A stretch of 64,000 bases of DNA from Shewanella sp. MR-4 (GTDB taxonomy: Bacteria; Pseudomonadota; Gammaproteobacteria; Enterobacterales; Shewanellaceae), in contig NC_008321.1 of assembly GCF_000014685.1 (NCBI RefSeq), positions 124,001-188,000 on the forward strand, written 5' to 3'. Every line of letters begins with the position of its first letter. Positions within the stretch are counted from its first letter, which is position 1. A program made the translations under genes and the position numbers. This document shows positions 51,193 to 60,763 of this stretch, one piece after another. The notes under the pieces are model-generated. The model was not told the origin of the DNA and did not search any database. It saw only the letters and a program-made list of their open reading frames with translations.

Positions 51193-52053
51193 TTACTGCT
51201 GGGTATTTGAAGCTGTGCCATTGGCATAGATTGCTGCGATATCAATACCATCAAACACATATTTGGCATTGCAGTATTCACAGCCCATTTCGACCTTTCC
51301 ATCTTCCGCCAGAATAGCTTCCACTTCGGCTTGATCGATAGTCTTAATGGCTGCCGCGCTGCGCTCACGTGAACAAGTACATTTAAAGCAGACTTCGATT
51401 GGGTCGAACAGACGCACATCTTCTTGGTGATATAAGCGGTGCAATACTTCCTGCGCCTCTAAGGTGAATAACTCTTCCGCCTTGATGGTGGCAGTCAGCT
51501 GACACAAATGTTCGAAGTCGGCATTGTGGTCTTCTTGGCTTGGTAATACTTGCAGGAACATACCCGCAGCTTGCTTACCGTCGGCAAATAACCAGAGCGC
51601 GGTAGGTAATTGTTCTGACTGGTTAAAGTAGTCTTCCACACAGGCTGCTAAGGTTGGCTTGTCGAGGGCAACCACGCCTTGGTAACGCTCGCCTTCATCC
51701 GGTGTCAGGGTGATAACCATATAACCTTGGCCAAACAGATCGGCTAGGCTGGCATCGTCGGCTAACTCGCCATCCCAGCGGGCAATGCCGCGCAATTGCT
51801 GCTGGTTGCTACCATTGATCACCGCCAGTGATACAGGGCCGTTACCTTGCAGTTGCACGCTGATATCGCCACTGAATTTTAAGGTGGCGGTTAATAAAGA
51901 GGTTGCCGCCAGTAATTCACCCAGCAGGATTTGTAACACGGGTGGGTAAGCATGTGAGCCAATCACCTGTTGATAGCTGTCTTGTAACTGTACGAGTTCA
52001 CCACGCACATCGGCATTGTCGAACAGGTAGCGGTGTAAAATATCTTGTATCAT
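51193..52053 (-). CDS. hslO: Redox-regulated chaperone Hsp33
   Basis: A 286-residue heat-shock chaperone activated by oxidation. It has the typical start ([28 protein letters not shown]), the [10 protein letters not shown] and QGVVALDKP segments, and the zinc-binding redox switch cysteines in [13 protein letters not shown] and [13 protein letters not shown] (CxC and CxxC). It protects unfolded proteins during oxidative or bleach stress in the cytoplasm. The gene is 36 bp downstream of hslR, as in E. coli. Confidence 0.95.
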
Positions 52054-52089
52054 CTTGTATCTCGCTGTTAGGTAACTGTTGCGTAATTT

Positions 52090-52488
52090 TTAGCATTCTT
52101 TAAAACGGATAAGCGCTCGTCGTTGCTTTTTATCCGGTTTATGGTCGGGCGCAGGATTATTGAGAATATTCAATCGTCTTGCTTCGGCATTTACCGCACG
52201 CTTGGCTATACTCACGGCCGTTTCTTCGTACAATTCCTGTGCAATCGCTGCGCTTTGGCGTATTTCAGATAATTTTTTTATGACGATCTCTTTATCGTCA
52301 TATCCCTGTCGTATCTTAAGGACGGCACCTATCTCGGCATTCTTACTAGATTTGGTGCGAGCACCGTTGTAATGTACTTTGCCGCCGTTGATCATTTCTT
52401 TGGCAATGGCACGGGTTTTATAAAAACGTGCGGCCCATAACCACTTATCGAGTCGAACGCTGTCACTGTCGCCTGAACTTTGCGCCAT
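52090..52488 (-). CDS. hslR: Ribosome-associated heat-shock protein Hsp15
   Basis: A 132-residue RNA-binding protein of the S4 domain type (SVRLDKWLWAARFYKTRAIAKEMINGGKVHYNGARTK), with a basic C-terminal tail ending in KQRRALIRFKEC. Hsp15 recycles 50S subunits stalled with peptidyl-tRNA after heat shock. The length equals E. coli HslR. ATG at 52488 follows TTGGAGACACT; an upstream in-frame start would add unsupported residues. It heads the hslR-hslO pair. Confidence 0.93.
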   Translation of the reverse strand: MAQSSGDSDSVRLDKWLWAARFYKTRAIAKEMINGGKVHYNGARTKSSKNAEIGAVLKIRQGYDDKEIVIKKLSEIRQSAAIAQELYEETAVSIAKRAVNAEARRLNILNNPAPDHKPDKKQRRALIRFKEC

Positions 52489-52739
52489 AGTGTCTCCAAG
52501 ATAAAAGCTCGATGAGCTCACATGCTGAGCAATAAAATGCCTAAGTCGCATTACTATGATGTTAAAGGGTGGTGCGCTTCACACCCTTTTGAGGCGGGCA
52601 AAGTTAGCATAAATAGCCAATTTTCGCCAATTGCAATACTGTTATGGGGTTGTTGCCAAATGCGGCCTAGGTTAGCATGTGGCGAACATTATAATTTTTA
52701 TAATCAGAACAGAGACCTGTATTGAGGGTCCACATAAAT

Positions 52740-53666
52740 ATGGATTTATTAGATAAAGTTATCGCTAAAGCTGCAGGTATTCCGCATAAGCCATTGAGCC
52801 AGATTGTTTTCTGGTTTGGTTTTATTCTGAGTTTACTCTTAGCTGCGCAAATTACATGGAAACTCGTGCCTACCACATCCTCTCCTACTGCCTGGTCGCC
52901 AACGGCTGTGACAACGACCGGAAAAGGTGCTGGCCAAATTGATATGGCAGGATTGCAACAGCTTGCACTTTTCGGCAAGGCCGATGCCAAATCGGATAAA
53001 CCTAAGGTGGAAGTGGTTGAGACAGTGACCGATGCGCCTAAGACTTCCCTCTCTATTCAATTAACCGGTGTGGTGGCCTCGACCGCCGATCAAAAAGGTC
53101 TCGCCGTTATCGAGTCTAGCGGCAGCCAAGAAACCTACAGCCTAGGCGATAAGATCAAAGGCACTTCTGCTTCGTTAAAAGAAGTCTATGCCGACCGGAT
53201 TATCATCACCAACGCGGGCCGTTACGAGACACTGATGCTCGATGGTCTGGTTTACACCAGCCAAAGCCCCGCGAATCAGCAATTACAGAAGGCTAAGAGT
53301 GAAAAGGCCGAAGTGGTTAGCCGCGTTGATCAACGCAAAAATACTGAAATCTCCCAAGAGCTGGCCGAATCCCGCAGCGAACTCTTAGCCGACCCCAGCA
53401 AAATTACCGATTACATCGCGATTTCTCCTGTTAGACAGGGCGAAAACGTCGTGGGCTACCGTTTAAACCCGGGTAAAGATGTGAACCTTTTTAAGCAAGC
53501 GGGCTTTAAACCCAATGACCTTGCTAAATCGATTAATGGATACGACCTGACTGTGATGAGTCAGGCGTTAGAAATGATGAGCCAATTACCTGAATTAACT
53601 GAAGTTTCCATCATGGTTGAGCGGGAAGGTCAATTGGTTGAAATCATGTTTAGTTTGCCGCAATAA
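52740..53666 (+). CDS. gspC: Type II secretion system protein GspC
   Basis: A 308-residue inner-membrane protein. The single membrane helix (about 22-38) follows a short cytoplasmic start. Then comes the HR domain (AGLQQLALFGKADAKSD ... LSIQLTGVVASTADQKGLAVIES), a linker rich in Gln and Lys, and a C-terminal PDZ-like domain (ISPVRQGENVVGYRLNPGKDVNLFKQAGFKPNDLAKSINGYDLT). GspC links the inner platform to the secretin. ATG at 52740 is preferred; GAGGGTCCACATAA lies upstream. It is the first gene of the gsp operon. Confidence 0.93.
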   Translation: MDLLDKVIAKAAGIPHKPLSQIVFWFGFILSLLLAAQITWKLVPTTSSPTAWSPTAVTTTGKGAGQIDMAGLQQLALFGKADAKSDKPKVEVVETVTDAPKTSLSIQLTGVVASTADQKGLAVIESSGSQETYSLGDKIKGTSASLKEVYADRIIITNAGRYETLMLDGLVYTSQSPANQQLQKAKSEKAEVVSRVDQRKNTEISQELAESRSELLADPSKITDYIAISPVRQGENVVGYRLNPGKDVNLFKQAGFKPNDLAKSINGYDLTVMSQALEMMSQLPELTEVSIMVEREGQLVEIMFSLPQ

Positions 53667-53690
53667 CACGCGTTAGAGGAAAGTAAAATA

Positions 53691-55793
53691 ATGAATAACA
53701 AACGGATTCGACGCAAACTGATTGCTGGAGTTGTGGCTGGCGCCACTATGCTGACCTCGCAATTTGTTTGGTCTGAACAATATGCGGCCAACTTTAAAGG
53801 CACTGATATCCAAGAGTTTATCAACATTGTTGGTAAAAACCTGAATAAAACCATCATTGTTGACCCGACCATTCGCGGCAAGATCAACGTGCGCAGTTAT
53901 GATCTGCTCAACGATGAGCAGTATTACCAATTCTTCCTCAACGTGCTGCAAGTGTACGGTTATGCCATCGTCGAGATGGAAAACAACGTCATTAAAGTCA
54001 TTAAAGACAAAGATGCTAAAACCGCGGCGATTCGTGTTGCTAACGACAACGACCCAGGTTTAGGTGATGAAATGGTCACCCGCATCGTGGCGCTGTACAA
54101 CACCGAAGCCAAGCAATTAGCACCGTTATTACGTCAGTTAAACGATAACGCCGGTGGCGGTAACGTAGTGAACTACGACCCATCGAACGTACTGATGTTG
54201 TCAGGCCGCGCCGCTGTGGTGAACAAGTTAGTTGAAATCGTTCGCCGTGTAGATAAGCAGGGCGATACCTCGGTACAAGTGGTGCCGCTCGAATACGCCT
54301 CAGCCGGTGAAATGGTGCGAATTATCGATACTCTTTACCGCGCGACAGCTAACCAAGCGCAGCTCCCAGGACAAGCGCCCAAGGTCGTTGCCGACGAGCG
54401 CATTAACGCCGTAGTGGTCAGTGGTGACGAAAAGAGCCGCCAACGCGTGGTTGAGCTTATCCATCGCCTCGATGCCGAGCAGGCCAGCACGGGCAATACT
54501 AAGGTACGTTATTTACGTTATGCCAAGGCTGAAGATTTAGTCGAGGTGCTGACCGGATTTGCGCAAAAGCTTGAGGGTGAAAAAGATCCAAGCGCCCAGG
54601 CTGGCGGTAAACGTCGTAATGAAATCAATATTATGGCCCACACGGATACTAACGCCTTAGTGATCAGCGCCGAGCCAGATCAAATGCGCACTATCGAGAG
54701 TGTGATTAACCAACTCGATATTCGCCGCGCCCAAGTATTAGTCGAAGCCATTATCGTGGAAGTCGCCGAAGGCGATAACGTCGGTTTTGGTGTGCAATGG
54801 GCCGCTAAAGCGGGCGGTGGTACTCAGTTCAATAACTTAGGCCCAACCATTGGTGAAATTGGCGCCGGTATTTGGCAGGCACAGGGAGAAGATGGGACAA
54901 CTGTTTGTACCGAGAATGGCACTTGTACTGAAAACCCAGATTCTAGAGGTGATGTGACTTTACTTGCCCAAGCCTTAGGTAAAGTGAATGGTATGGCTTG
55001 GGGCGTGGCCATGGGCGACTTTGGCGCCTTAATACAAGCAGTATCGGCCGATACCAACTCAAACGTACTGGCGACACCTTCGATTACAACTCTAGATAAC
55101 CAAGAAGCCTCGTTTATCGTCGGTGACGAAGTGCCGATTCTGACCGGTTCTACCGCCAGCTCAAACAACAGTAACCCATTCCAAACCGTTGAACGTAAAG
55201 AGGTTGGGGTGAAGTTAAAAGTTGTGCCTCAGATCAACGAAGGCAACGCGGTTAAGCTCGCCATTGAGCAAGAAGTCTCGGGTGTAAACGGTAATACGGG
55301 TGTAGATATCTCCTTCGCGACTCGCCGTTTAACCACCACTGTGATGGCTGACTCAGGGCAAATCGTGGTACTCGGTGGTTTGATTAACGAAGAAGTCCAA
55401 GAAAGTGTCCAGAAAGTACCATTCCTCGGTGATATTCCGGTACTCGGACACTTATTCAAATCTTCTTCCAGTAAGAAGACCAAAAAGAACCTGATGATCT
55501 TCATCAAGCCCACCATTATCCGTGATGGTGTGACTATGGAAGGCATCGCAGGCCGTAAATACAACTATTTCAGAGCATTACAACTTGAGCAGCAAGAGCG
55601 CGGCGTGAACCTAATGCCAAATACTCAAGTGCCAATTCTGGAAGAATGGAATCAATCTGAATATTTGCCGCCCGAAGTGAACGACATTTTAGATCGTTAC
55701 AAAGAAGGCAAAGGGTTAGACACCCAGATGCGTGAAACGGACTCGACCCTCAAGTCGCTGGATGAAAACAAGAACAAAGATAAAACACAATGA
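53691..55793 (+). CDS. gspD: Type II secretion secretin GspD
   Basis: A 700-residue outer-membrane secretin with signal peptide (SQFVWSEQ). The N0-N3 domains begin YAANFKGTDIQEFINIVGKNLNKTIIVDP. The secretin barrel has LVEAIIVEVAEGDNVGFGVQW, SNVLATPSITTLDNQEASFIVGDEVPILTGS, and VVLGGLINEEVQESVQKVPFLGDIPVLGHLFK, with the conserved C-terminal KKTKKNLMIFIKPTIIRD. It forms the outer-membrane channel. Its stop overlaps the gspE start by four bases (ATGA). Confidence 0.95.
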   Translation: MNNKRIRRKLIAGVVAGATMLTSQFVWSEQYAANFKGTDIQEFINIVGKNLNKTIIVDPTIRGKINVRSYDLLNDEQYYQFFLNVLQVYGYAIVEMENNVIKVIKDKDAKTAAIRVANDNDPGLGDEMVTRIVALYNTEAKQLAPLLRQLNDNAGGGNVVNYDPSNVLMLSGRAAVVNKLVEIVRRVDKQGDTSVQVVPLEYASAGEMVRIIDTLYRATANQAQLPGQAPKVVADERINAVVVSGDEKSRQRVVELIHRLDAEQASTGNTKVRYLRYAKAEDLVEVLTGFAQKLEGEKDPSAQAGGKRRNEINIMAHTDTNALVISAEPDQMRTIESVINQLDIRRAQVLVEAIIVEVAEGDNVGFGVQWAAKAGGGTQFNNLGPTIGEIGAGIWQAQGEDGTTVCTENGTCTENPDSRGDVTLLAQALGKVNGMAWGVAMGDFGALIQAVSADTNSNVLATPSITTLDNQEASFIVGDEVPILTGSTASSNNSNPFQTVERKEVGVKLKVVPQINEGNAVKLAIEQEVSGVNGNTGVDISFATRRLTTTVMADSGQIVVLGGLINEEVQESVQKVPFLGDIPVLGHLFKSSSSKKTKKNLMIFIKPTIIRDGVTMEGIAGRKYNYFRALQLEQQERGVNLMPNTQVPILEEWNQSEYLPPEVNDILDRYKEGKGLDTQMRETDSTLKSLDENKNKDKTQ

Positions 55794-57355
55794 GTGAAAT
55801 ACAAGTAACCCAAGTCGAGGATTTAAGCCTAGTTTCTAACGAACTAGGGCTTGAAGCCGAAGGTGATGAGGTATTTCGCTCCAGCAGCAAAGAGCGTTTA
55901 CCCTTTGCCTTTGCCCACCGCCATGAGGTGATTTTAGCCTTTGGCGAGGATGGTGCCTTGAGCCTGTTTTATACCGCCAAAACCCCGTTAACGGCCATGC
56001 TCGAAGCGCGCCGTTACTCGGGTGTGGATTTGCCGCTGGTATTGCTCGAACCGGGCAAGTTTGAGGCGAAATTAACTCAGGCCTATCAAGCCAACTCCTC
56101 CGAAGCGCAGCAGCTGATGGAAGATATTGGCAACGAGATGGATTTATTCACCCTCGCCGAAGAGCTGCCGCAGACCGAAGATCTGCTCGAAGGCGATGAT
56201 GATGCGCCTATTATCAAGCTGATTAACGCCTTGTTATCTGAAGCGATTAAAGAAGAAGCCTCGGATATCCATATCGAAACCTACGAGAAGCAGTTGGTCG
56301 TGCGTTTCCGTATCGACGGTGTGCTGAAGGAAGTGCTTAAGCCGAATCGTAAGTTGTCATCCTTGTTGGTGTCGCGGATCAAGGTGATGGCGCGTCTCGA
56401 TATCGCCGAGAAACGTGTGCCACAAGACGGCCGTATTTCGCTGCGGATTGCGGGTCGTGCGGTGGATGTGCGGGTATCGACCATGCCATCGAGCCATGGC
56501 GAGCGTGTGGTGCTGCGTCTGTTAGATAAAAACGCCGGTAATCTGGATTTAAAACAATTGGGTATGACCGACAGTATCCGTGCCAAGTTCGACGAGCTTA
56601 TTCGTCGTCCCCACGGCATTATTCTGGTCACAGGCCCTACGGGTTCCGGTAAGAGTACTACGCTGTACGCCGGGCTTACCGAAATTAACTCCAAAGATAC
56701 CAACATCTTAACCGTTGAAGATCCGATCGAATACGAGTTAGAAGGCATAGGTCAAACCCAAGTGAACACTAAGGCTGACATGACCTTCGCCCGTGGTCTG
56801 CGTGCGATTCTGCGTCAGGACCCGGATGTGGTGATGATCGGCGAAATCCGTGACCTAGAAACCGCCCAAATTGCGGTGCAGGCATCCTTGACCGGTCACT
56901 TAGTGATTTCAACCCTGCATACCAACACGGCTTCTGGTGCAATTACCCGTTTGCAAGACATGGGCGTAGAGCCATTCCTAGTCTCATCGAGTTTGCTTGG
57001 GGTATTAGCCCAGCGTTTAATTCGTACTCTCTGTCCAAAATGTAAGACAGAGCATGTGCCCGATGCCCGTGAGCGTGAGCTGCTGGGAATGGCGGCAGAC
57101 GATCATCGTCATATTTATCGCGCCAATGGCTGTAAGGCCTGTGGTAGCAGTGGCTACCGTGGTCGTACGGGTATCCATGAGCTATTGCTGGTCGATGATA
57201 ATGTGCGCGAGCTGATCCACGGTGGACGTGGCGAACTGGCGATTGAGAAATATATCCGCCAGTCGGTGCCAAGCATTCGCCACGATGGCATGAGCAAGGT
57301 GCTCTCAGGTATCACCACTCTGGAAGAAGTCCTGAGGGTGACCCGCGAGGAGTAA
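55790..57355 (+). CDS. gspE: Type II secretion ATPase GspE
   Basis: A 521-residue ATPase that powers pseudopilus assembly. The N-terminal part binds GspL. Walker A is GPTGSGKSTTLYAGL at about 283-295, followed by Asp box and Walker B (DPDVVMIGEIRDLETAQIA, LTGHLVISTLHTNTASGAI). A tetracysteine zinc motif (CPKC near 415, CKAC near 450) marks the GspE family. It overlaps gspD by four bases and precedes gspF by three. Confidence 0.95.
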   Translation: MSEIQVTQVEDLSLVSNELGLEAEGDEVFRSSSKERLPFAFAHRHEVILAFGEDGALSLFYTAKTPLTAMLEARRYSGVDLPLVLLEPGKFEAKLTQAYQANSSEAQQLMEDIGNEMDLFTLAEELPQTEDLLEGDDDAPIIKLINALLSEAIKEEASDIHIETYEKQLVVRFRIDGVLKEVLKPNRKLSSLLVSRIKVMARLDIAEKRVPQDGRISLRIAGRAVDVRVSTMPSSHGERVVLRLLDKNAGNLDLKQLGMTDSIRAKFDELIRRPHGIILVTGPTGSGKSTTLYAGLTEINSKDTNILTVEDPIEYELEGIGQTQVNTKADMTFARGLRAILRQDPDVVMIGEIRDLETAQIAVQASLTGHLVISTLHTNTASGAITRLQDMGVEPFLVSSSLLGVLAQRLIRTLCPKCKTEHVPDARERELLGMAADDHRHIYRANGCKACGSSGYRGRTGIHELLLVDDNVRELIHGGRGELAIEKYIRQSVPSIRHDGMSKVLSGITTLEEVLRVTREE

Positions 57356-57358
57356 GCT

Positions 57359-58582
57359 ATGCCAGCATTTGAATATAAGGCGCTGGACGCCAAGGGAAAA
57401 CAGCTAAAAGGGGTGATTGAGGCGGATACCGCCAGACATGCTCGTAGTCAGCTGCGTGACCAACGCATGATGCCGCTGGAGATTTTGCCGGTCACCGAAA
57501 AGGAAGCCAAGGCAAAAGGCACCGGATTCTCGCCCTTTAAACGCGGGATTTCGGTGGCGGAATTAGCGTTGATCACCCGTCAAATCGCCACACTGGTCGC
57601 GGCGGGCTTACCGATTGAGGAATGTCTCAAGGCGGTGGGTCAGCAATGTGAGAAGGCGCGCCTAGCCAGTATGATCATGGCGGTGCGCTCCCGCGTGGTG
57701 GAAGGCTATAGTCTGGCCGACTCTCTTGCCGAGTTTCCGCATATTTTCGATGACTTATACCGAGCTATGGTGGCCTCGGGTGAAAAATCCGGTCACTTGG
57801 AAGTGGTGCTTAACCGCTTAGCCGATTACACCGAGCGCCGCCAGCAGCTGAAGTCCAAACTGCAACAGGCGATGATTTACCCCATTATGCTGACCATTGT
57901 TGCCATTGGTGTAGTGTCAGTGTTGCTGGCGGCTGTGGTACCAAAGGTGGTGGGGCAATTTGAACATATGGGCGCCGAGTTACCCGCAACGACCCGTTTC
58001 TTAATTGCCGCCTCTGACTTTGTGCAAAGCTATGGCCTACTCGTGGTATTGATTATTGGTATTTTGCTGGTGGTGTTTCAGCGTTTACTTAAGTCACCGA
58101 TTTTCAAGATGAAATACCATACGTTTTTGCTGAAAATGCCAGTGGTTGGCCGTGTGAGTAAAGGGCTTAATACCGCGCGATTTGCGCGAACTCTGAGTAT
58201 TTTATCTGCCAGTTCGGTGCCTTTGTTAGATGGGATGCGCATTGCCAGCGAAGTATTGCAAAATGTGCGGGTGCGGGCGGCGGTAGATGATGCTACGGCG
58301 CGCGTACGGGAAGGAACTAGCCTAAGCACTGCGTTGACTAACACTAAGCTGTTCCCGGCGATGATGTTATATATGATCGCCTCGGGGGAGAAGAGTGGTC
58401 AGCTCGAAGACATGCTTGAGCGCGCAGCTGATAACCAGGATAGGGAATTCGAGAGTAATGTTACACTTGCCCTCGGGGTTTTCGAGCCGGCATTGGTGGT
58501 GAGCATGGCGGGGGTTGTACTCTTTATCGTGATGGCCATTCTGCAACCTATCTTGGCACTGAACAATTTGATTAGTGGCTAG
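57359..58582 (+). CDS. gspF: Type II secretion inner-membrane protein GspF
   Basis: A 407-residue platform protein with two repeats of the T2SSF domain: LALITRQIATLVAAGLPIEECLKAVGQQ and LNTARFARTLSILSASSVPLLDGMRIASE. Membrane helices occur in the middle and at the C-terminus (LGVFEPALVVSMAGVVLFIVMAILQPILALN). It starts MPAFEYKALDAKGKQLKGVIEAD, typical of GspF. Gene order and spacing fit the operon; a 75-bp gap follows. Confidence 0.95.
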   Translation: MPAFEYKALDAKGKQLKGVIEADTARHARSQLRDQRMMPLEILPVTEKEAKAKGTGFSPFKRGISVAELALITRQIATLVAAGLPIEECLKAVGQQCEKARLASMIMAVRSRVVEGYSLADSLAEFPHIFDDLYRAMVASGEKSGHLEVVLNRLADYTERRQQLKSKLQQAMIYPIMLTIVAIGVVSVLLAAVVPKVVGQFEHMGAELPATTRFLIAASDFVQSYGLLVVLIIGILLVVFQRLLKSPIFKMKYHTFLLKMPVVGRVSKGLNTARFARTLSILSASSVPLLDGMRIASEVLQNVRVRAAVDDATARVREGTSLSTALTNTKLFPAMMLYMIASGEKSGQLEDMLERAADNQDREFESNVTLALGVFEPALVVSMAGVVLFIVMAILQPILALNNLISG

Positions 58583-58657
58583 TTTTTTAATTTATGGATT
58601 ATTGCCTTGCAGTGTTCAAACTGAGAATGGCACAGGTTTTTTTAGGAGAAGTAGTCG

Positions 58658-59092
58658 ATGCAAATGAACAAAAAGCACAAGGGTTTTACCCTACTCGAAG
58701 TGATGGTGGTAATTGTTATCCTCGGTATTTTGGCGTCTATGGTGGTGCCAAATCTGATGGGCAACAAAGATAAAGCCGACCAACAAAAAGCGGTATCTGA
58801 CATAGTGGCGCTTGAAAATGCCTTAGATATGTACAAGTTAGATAACGGCATCTATCCAACCACTGAACAAGGTTTAGAAGCCTTAGTTCAAAAGCCGACA
58901 ATTTCACCCGAGCCACGTAACTACCGCGACGAAGGTTACGTAAAGCGTTTACCACAGGACCCATGGCGCAATAACTACTTACTGTTGAGCCCAGGCGAAA
59001 ACAGCAAGTTAGATATCTTTAGTGCAGGCCCAGATGGTCAACCAGGTACCGAAGACGATATCGGTAACTGGAACTTACAGAACTTCCAATAA
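58658..59092 (+). CDS. gspG: Major pseudopilin GspG
   Basis: A 144-residue pseudopilin. Prepilin cleavage is expected after Gly in KHKG-FTLLEVMVVIVILGILASMVVPNLMG, with the conserved Glu at +5. The globular part has NALDMYKLDNGIYPTTEQGLEALVQ and GTEDDIGNWN, the calcium-binding loop of GspG. It forms the pseudopilus shaft. It ends one base before the gspH start. Confidence 0.95.
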   Translation: MQMNKKHKGFTLLEVMVVIVILGILASMVVPNLMGNKDKADQQKAVSDIVALENALDMYKLDNGIYPTTEQGLEALVQKPTISPEPRNYRDEGYVKRLPQDPWRNNYLLLSPGENSKLDIFSAGPDGQPGTEDDIGNWNLQNFQ

Positions 59093-59093
59093 G

Positions 59094-59666
59094 ATGTTAA
59101 AGCTGCGCCACGCCGGCTTCACCTTAATGGAGGTGATGCTGGTGATTTTGTTAATGGGACTCACCGCGGCGGCGGTGACCATGTCTATTGGCAATTCTGG
59201 CCCACAACAGGCGCTTGAGAAAACCGCGCAGCAATTTATCGCCGCCACTGAGTTAGTGCTGGATGAAACCGTATTGAGCGGCCAATTTATCGGTATCGTG
59301 GTGGAAAAAACCAGCTATCAGTTTGTTTATTATAAAGATGGTAAATGGAATCCATTGGAGAAGGACAGGATCCTGTCTGAAAAACAAATGGAACCCGGAG
59401 TGGTGATAAATTTAGTGCTCGACGGCTTGCCACTCGTACAAGAGGATGAGCAGGATGAATCCTGGTTCGACGAGCCTTTAATCGAGCCTTCTGCGGAAGA
59501 TAAGAAAAAGCACCCAGAGCCGCAGATTTTGCTGTTTCCGAGTGGTGAAATGAGCGCCTTTGAGCTGAGCTTTATGACCAAGTCAGACAAGGGGCCACTC
59601 GATGTGTTAGTGGTGGGCGATGCCCTTGGCCGTTTAACCCTAGGGCGACCCGATGAAATACGCTAA
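59094..59666 (+). CDS. gspH: Minor pseudopilin GspH
   Basis: A 190-residue minor pseudopilin with the prepilin site HAG-FTLMEVMLVILLMGLTAAAVTMSIG. The globular domain follows, and an acidic insertion (VQEDEQDESWFDEPLIEPSAEDKKKHPEPQI, about 120-150) lies inside it. The longer open frame starting at 59022 overlaps gspG and is not the true start; ATG at 59094 begins directly after gspG. It overlaps gspI by 14 bases. Confidence 0.9.
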   Translation: MLKLRHAGFTLMEVMLVILLMGLTAAAVTMSIGNSGPQQALEKTAQQFIAATELVLDETVLSGQFIGIVVEKTSYQFVYYKDGKWNPLEKDRILSEKQMEPGVVINLVLDGLPLVQEDEQDESWFDEPLIEPSAEDKKKHPEPQILLFPSGEMSAFELSFMTKSDKGPLDVLVVGDALGRLTLGRPDEIR

Positions 59667-60021
59667 GGGTATGACCCTACTCGAAGTGATAGTGGCCTTG
59701 GCGGTATTTGCCATCGCCGCCGTTTCTATCACCAAAAGCTTGGGTGAGCAGATGGCGAATATGCCGATTCTGGAGTCTCGCACCCTTGCCCAATGGGTGG
59801 CAGACAACCAGATGGTCGATGCCAGGCTCGATCCGCAATTTCCGGAAATCGGTAAAAAAGAAGGGCAGGTAGAACTCGCGGGCAAGGATTGGTACTGGCG
59901 TAAAGAAGTGGTGAAAACCACGGACGATAACTTTCGCATGATCCGTATTAGTGTCAGCGAAGATGAACGTTATCAGCGTATTGCAGCACAAGTGAGCAGT
60001 TATGTCCTTAAAACAAACTAA
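59653..60021 (+). CDS. gspI: Minor pseudopilin GspI
   Basis: A 122-residue minor pseudopilin with the processing site AKG-MTLLEVIVALAVFAIAAVSITKSLGEQ, and the family's Met at +1 and Glu at +5. The body includes RTLAQWVADNQMVDARL, typical of GspI. With GspJ and GspK it caps the pseudopilus tip. It overlaps gspH and gspJ, showing tight operon packing. Confidence 0.93.
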   Translation: MKYAKGMTLLEVIVALAVFAIAAVSITKSLGEQMANMPILESRTLAQWVADNQMVDARLDPQFPEIGKKEGQVELAGKDWYWRKEVVKTTDDNFRMIRISVSEDERYQRIAAQVSSYVLKTN

Positions 60022-60763
60022 TGCTCAAAAGGGTTTTACCCTGCTGGAAATGCTGATCGCGATTGCGATTTTTGCCATGTTAGGTTTAGCCGCCAATGCG
60101 GTACTCAGCACAGTGCTGACCAATGACGAAGTGACAAAAAACTTCTCGGTGCGTTTAAAGGCACTGCAACAGGGCTTTGGCGCCATTGAGCGCGACTTGG
60201 GGCAGATGGTTGCACGCACACCCAGATTACTCGAAGGCGGCCGAGGCACCACAGTCTTCCAAACGGGTAACGATATTTTAGATTCGGAATCAGAGGCTTT
60301 AGTTTTTTACCGTTTAGGCTGGCTCAACCCAGACGGTTTATTGCCCCGTGGCAGCATACAGTCAGTCGCCTATGTTGTGCGTGAAGGAAGATTAGAGCGT
60401 TGGTACTTTCCGTACCCTGAACCCGAATTTGGCGCAGAGCCAATGAAGACTGTGATTATCGATAAGGTGCTCTCGGTCGAGTATTCCTTCTTTATGGAGG
60501 ACAAATGGGAGCGCAAGATTGAGGCATCTAAGTTACCCAAAGCCATCGCAATGGAAATTGAGCTCGAAGGTTTAGGTAAAATCCAACGTAAGTTTATGTT
60601 GCCCTTGGGTGCGGCGGCGCCAGAGAAGTCCAATGAAGAGGACAACAAGAACGACAACGCCGATGATAATAAAGAAAATAACGGCGACCAAGAGAATAAC
60701 GGTGATGGCACAGGTAATGGTGATCCCGATAAGGGCGACCCAGGCAATGAGGATGGCGCATGA
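60002..60763 (+). CDS. gspJ: Minor pseudopilin GspJ, with acidic C-terminal extension
   Basis: A 253-residue minor pseudopilin. The prepilin site is AQKG-FTLLEMLIAIAIFAMLGLAANAVLS, and the globular region ends near KFMLPLGAAAPEKSN (about residue 206). Residues 207-253 are a low-complexity acidic/Asn/Gly tail (EEDNKNDNADDNKENNGDQ and more), rarely seen in GspJ, which usually ends near residue 200-220. It overlaps gspI by 20 bases and gspK by 4. Confidence 0.92.
   Translation: MSLKQTNAQKGFTLLEMLIAIAIFAMLGLAANAVLSTVLTNDEVTKNFSVRLKALQQGFGAIERDLGQMVARTPRLLEGGRGTTVFQTGNDILDSESEALVFYRLGWLNPDGLLPRGSIQSVAYVVREGRLERWYFPYPEPEFGAEPMKTVIIDKVLSVEYSFFMEDKWERKIEASKLPKAIAMEIELEGLGKIQRKFMLPLGAAAPEKSNEEDNKNDNADDNKENNGDQENNGDGTGNGDPDKGDPGNEDGA

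Noticed and set aside
56281..56748. 155-codon minus-strand frame opposite gspE
   Set aside because: Antisense of the conserved ATPase region.
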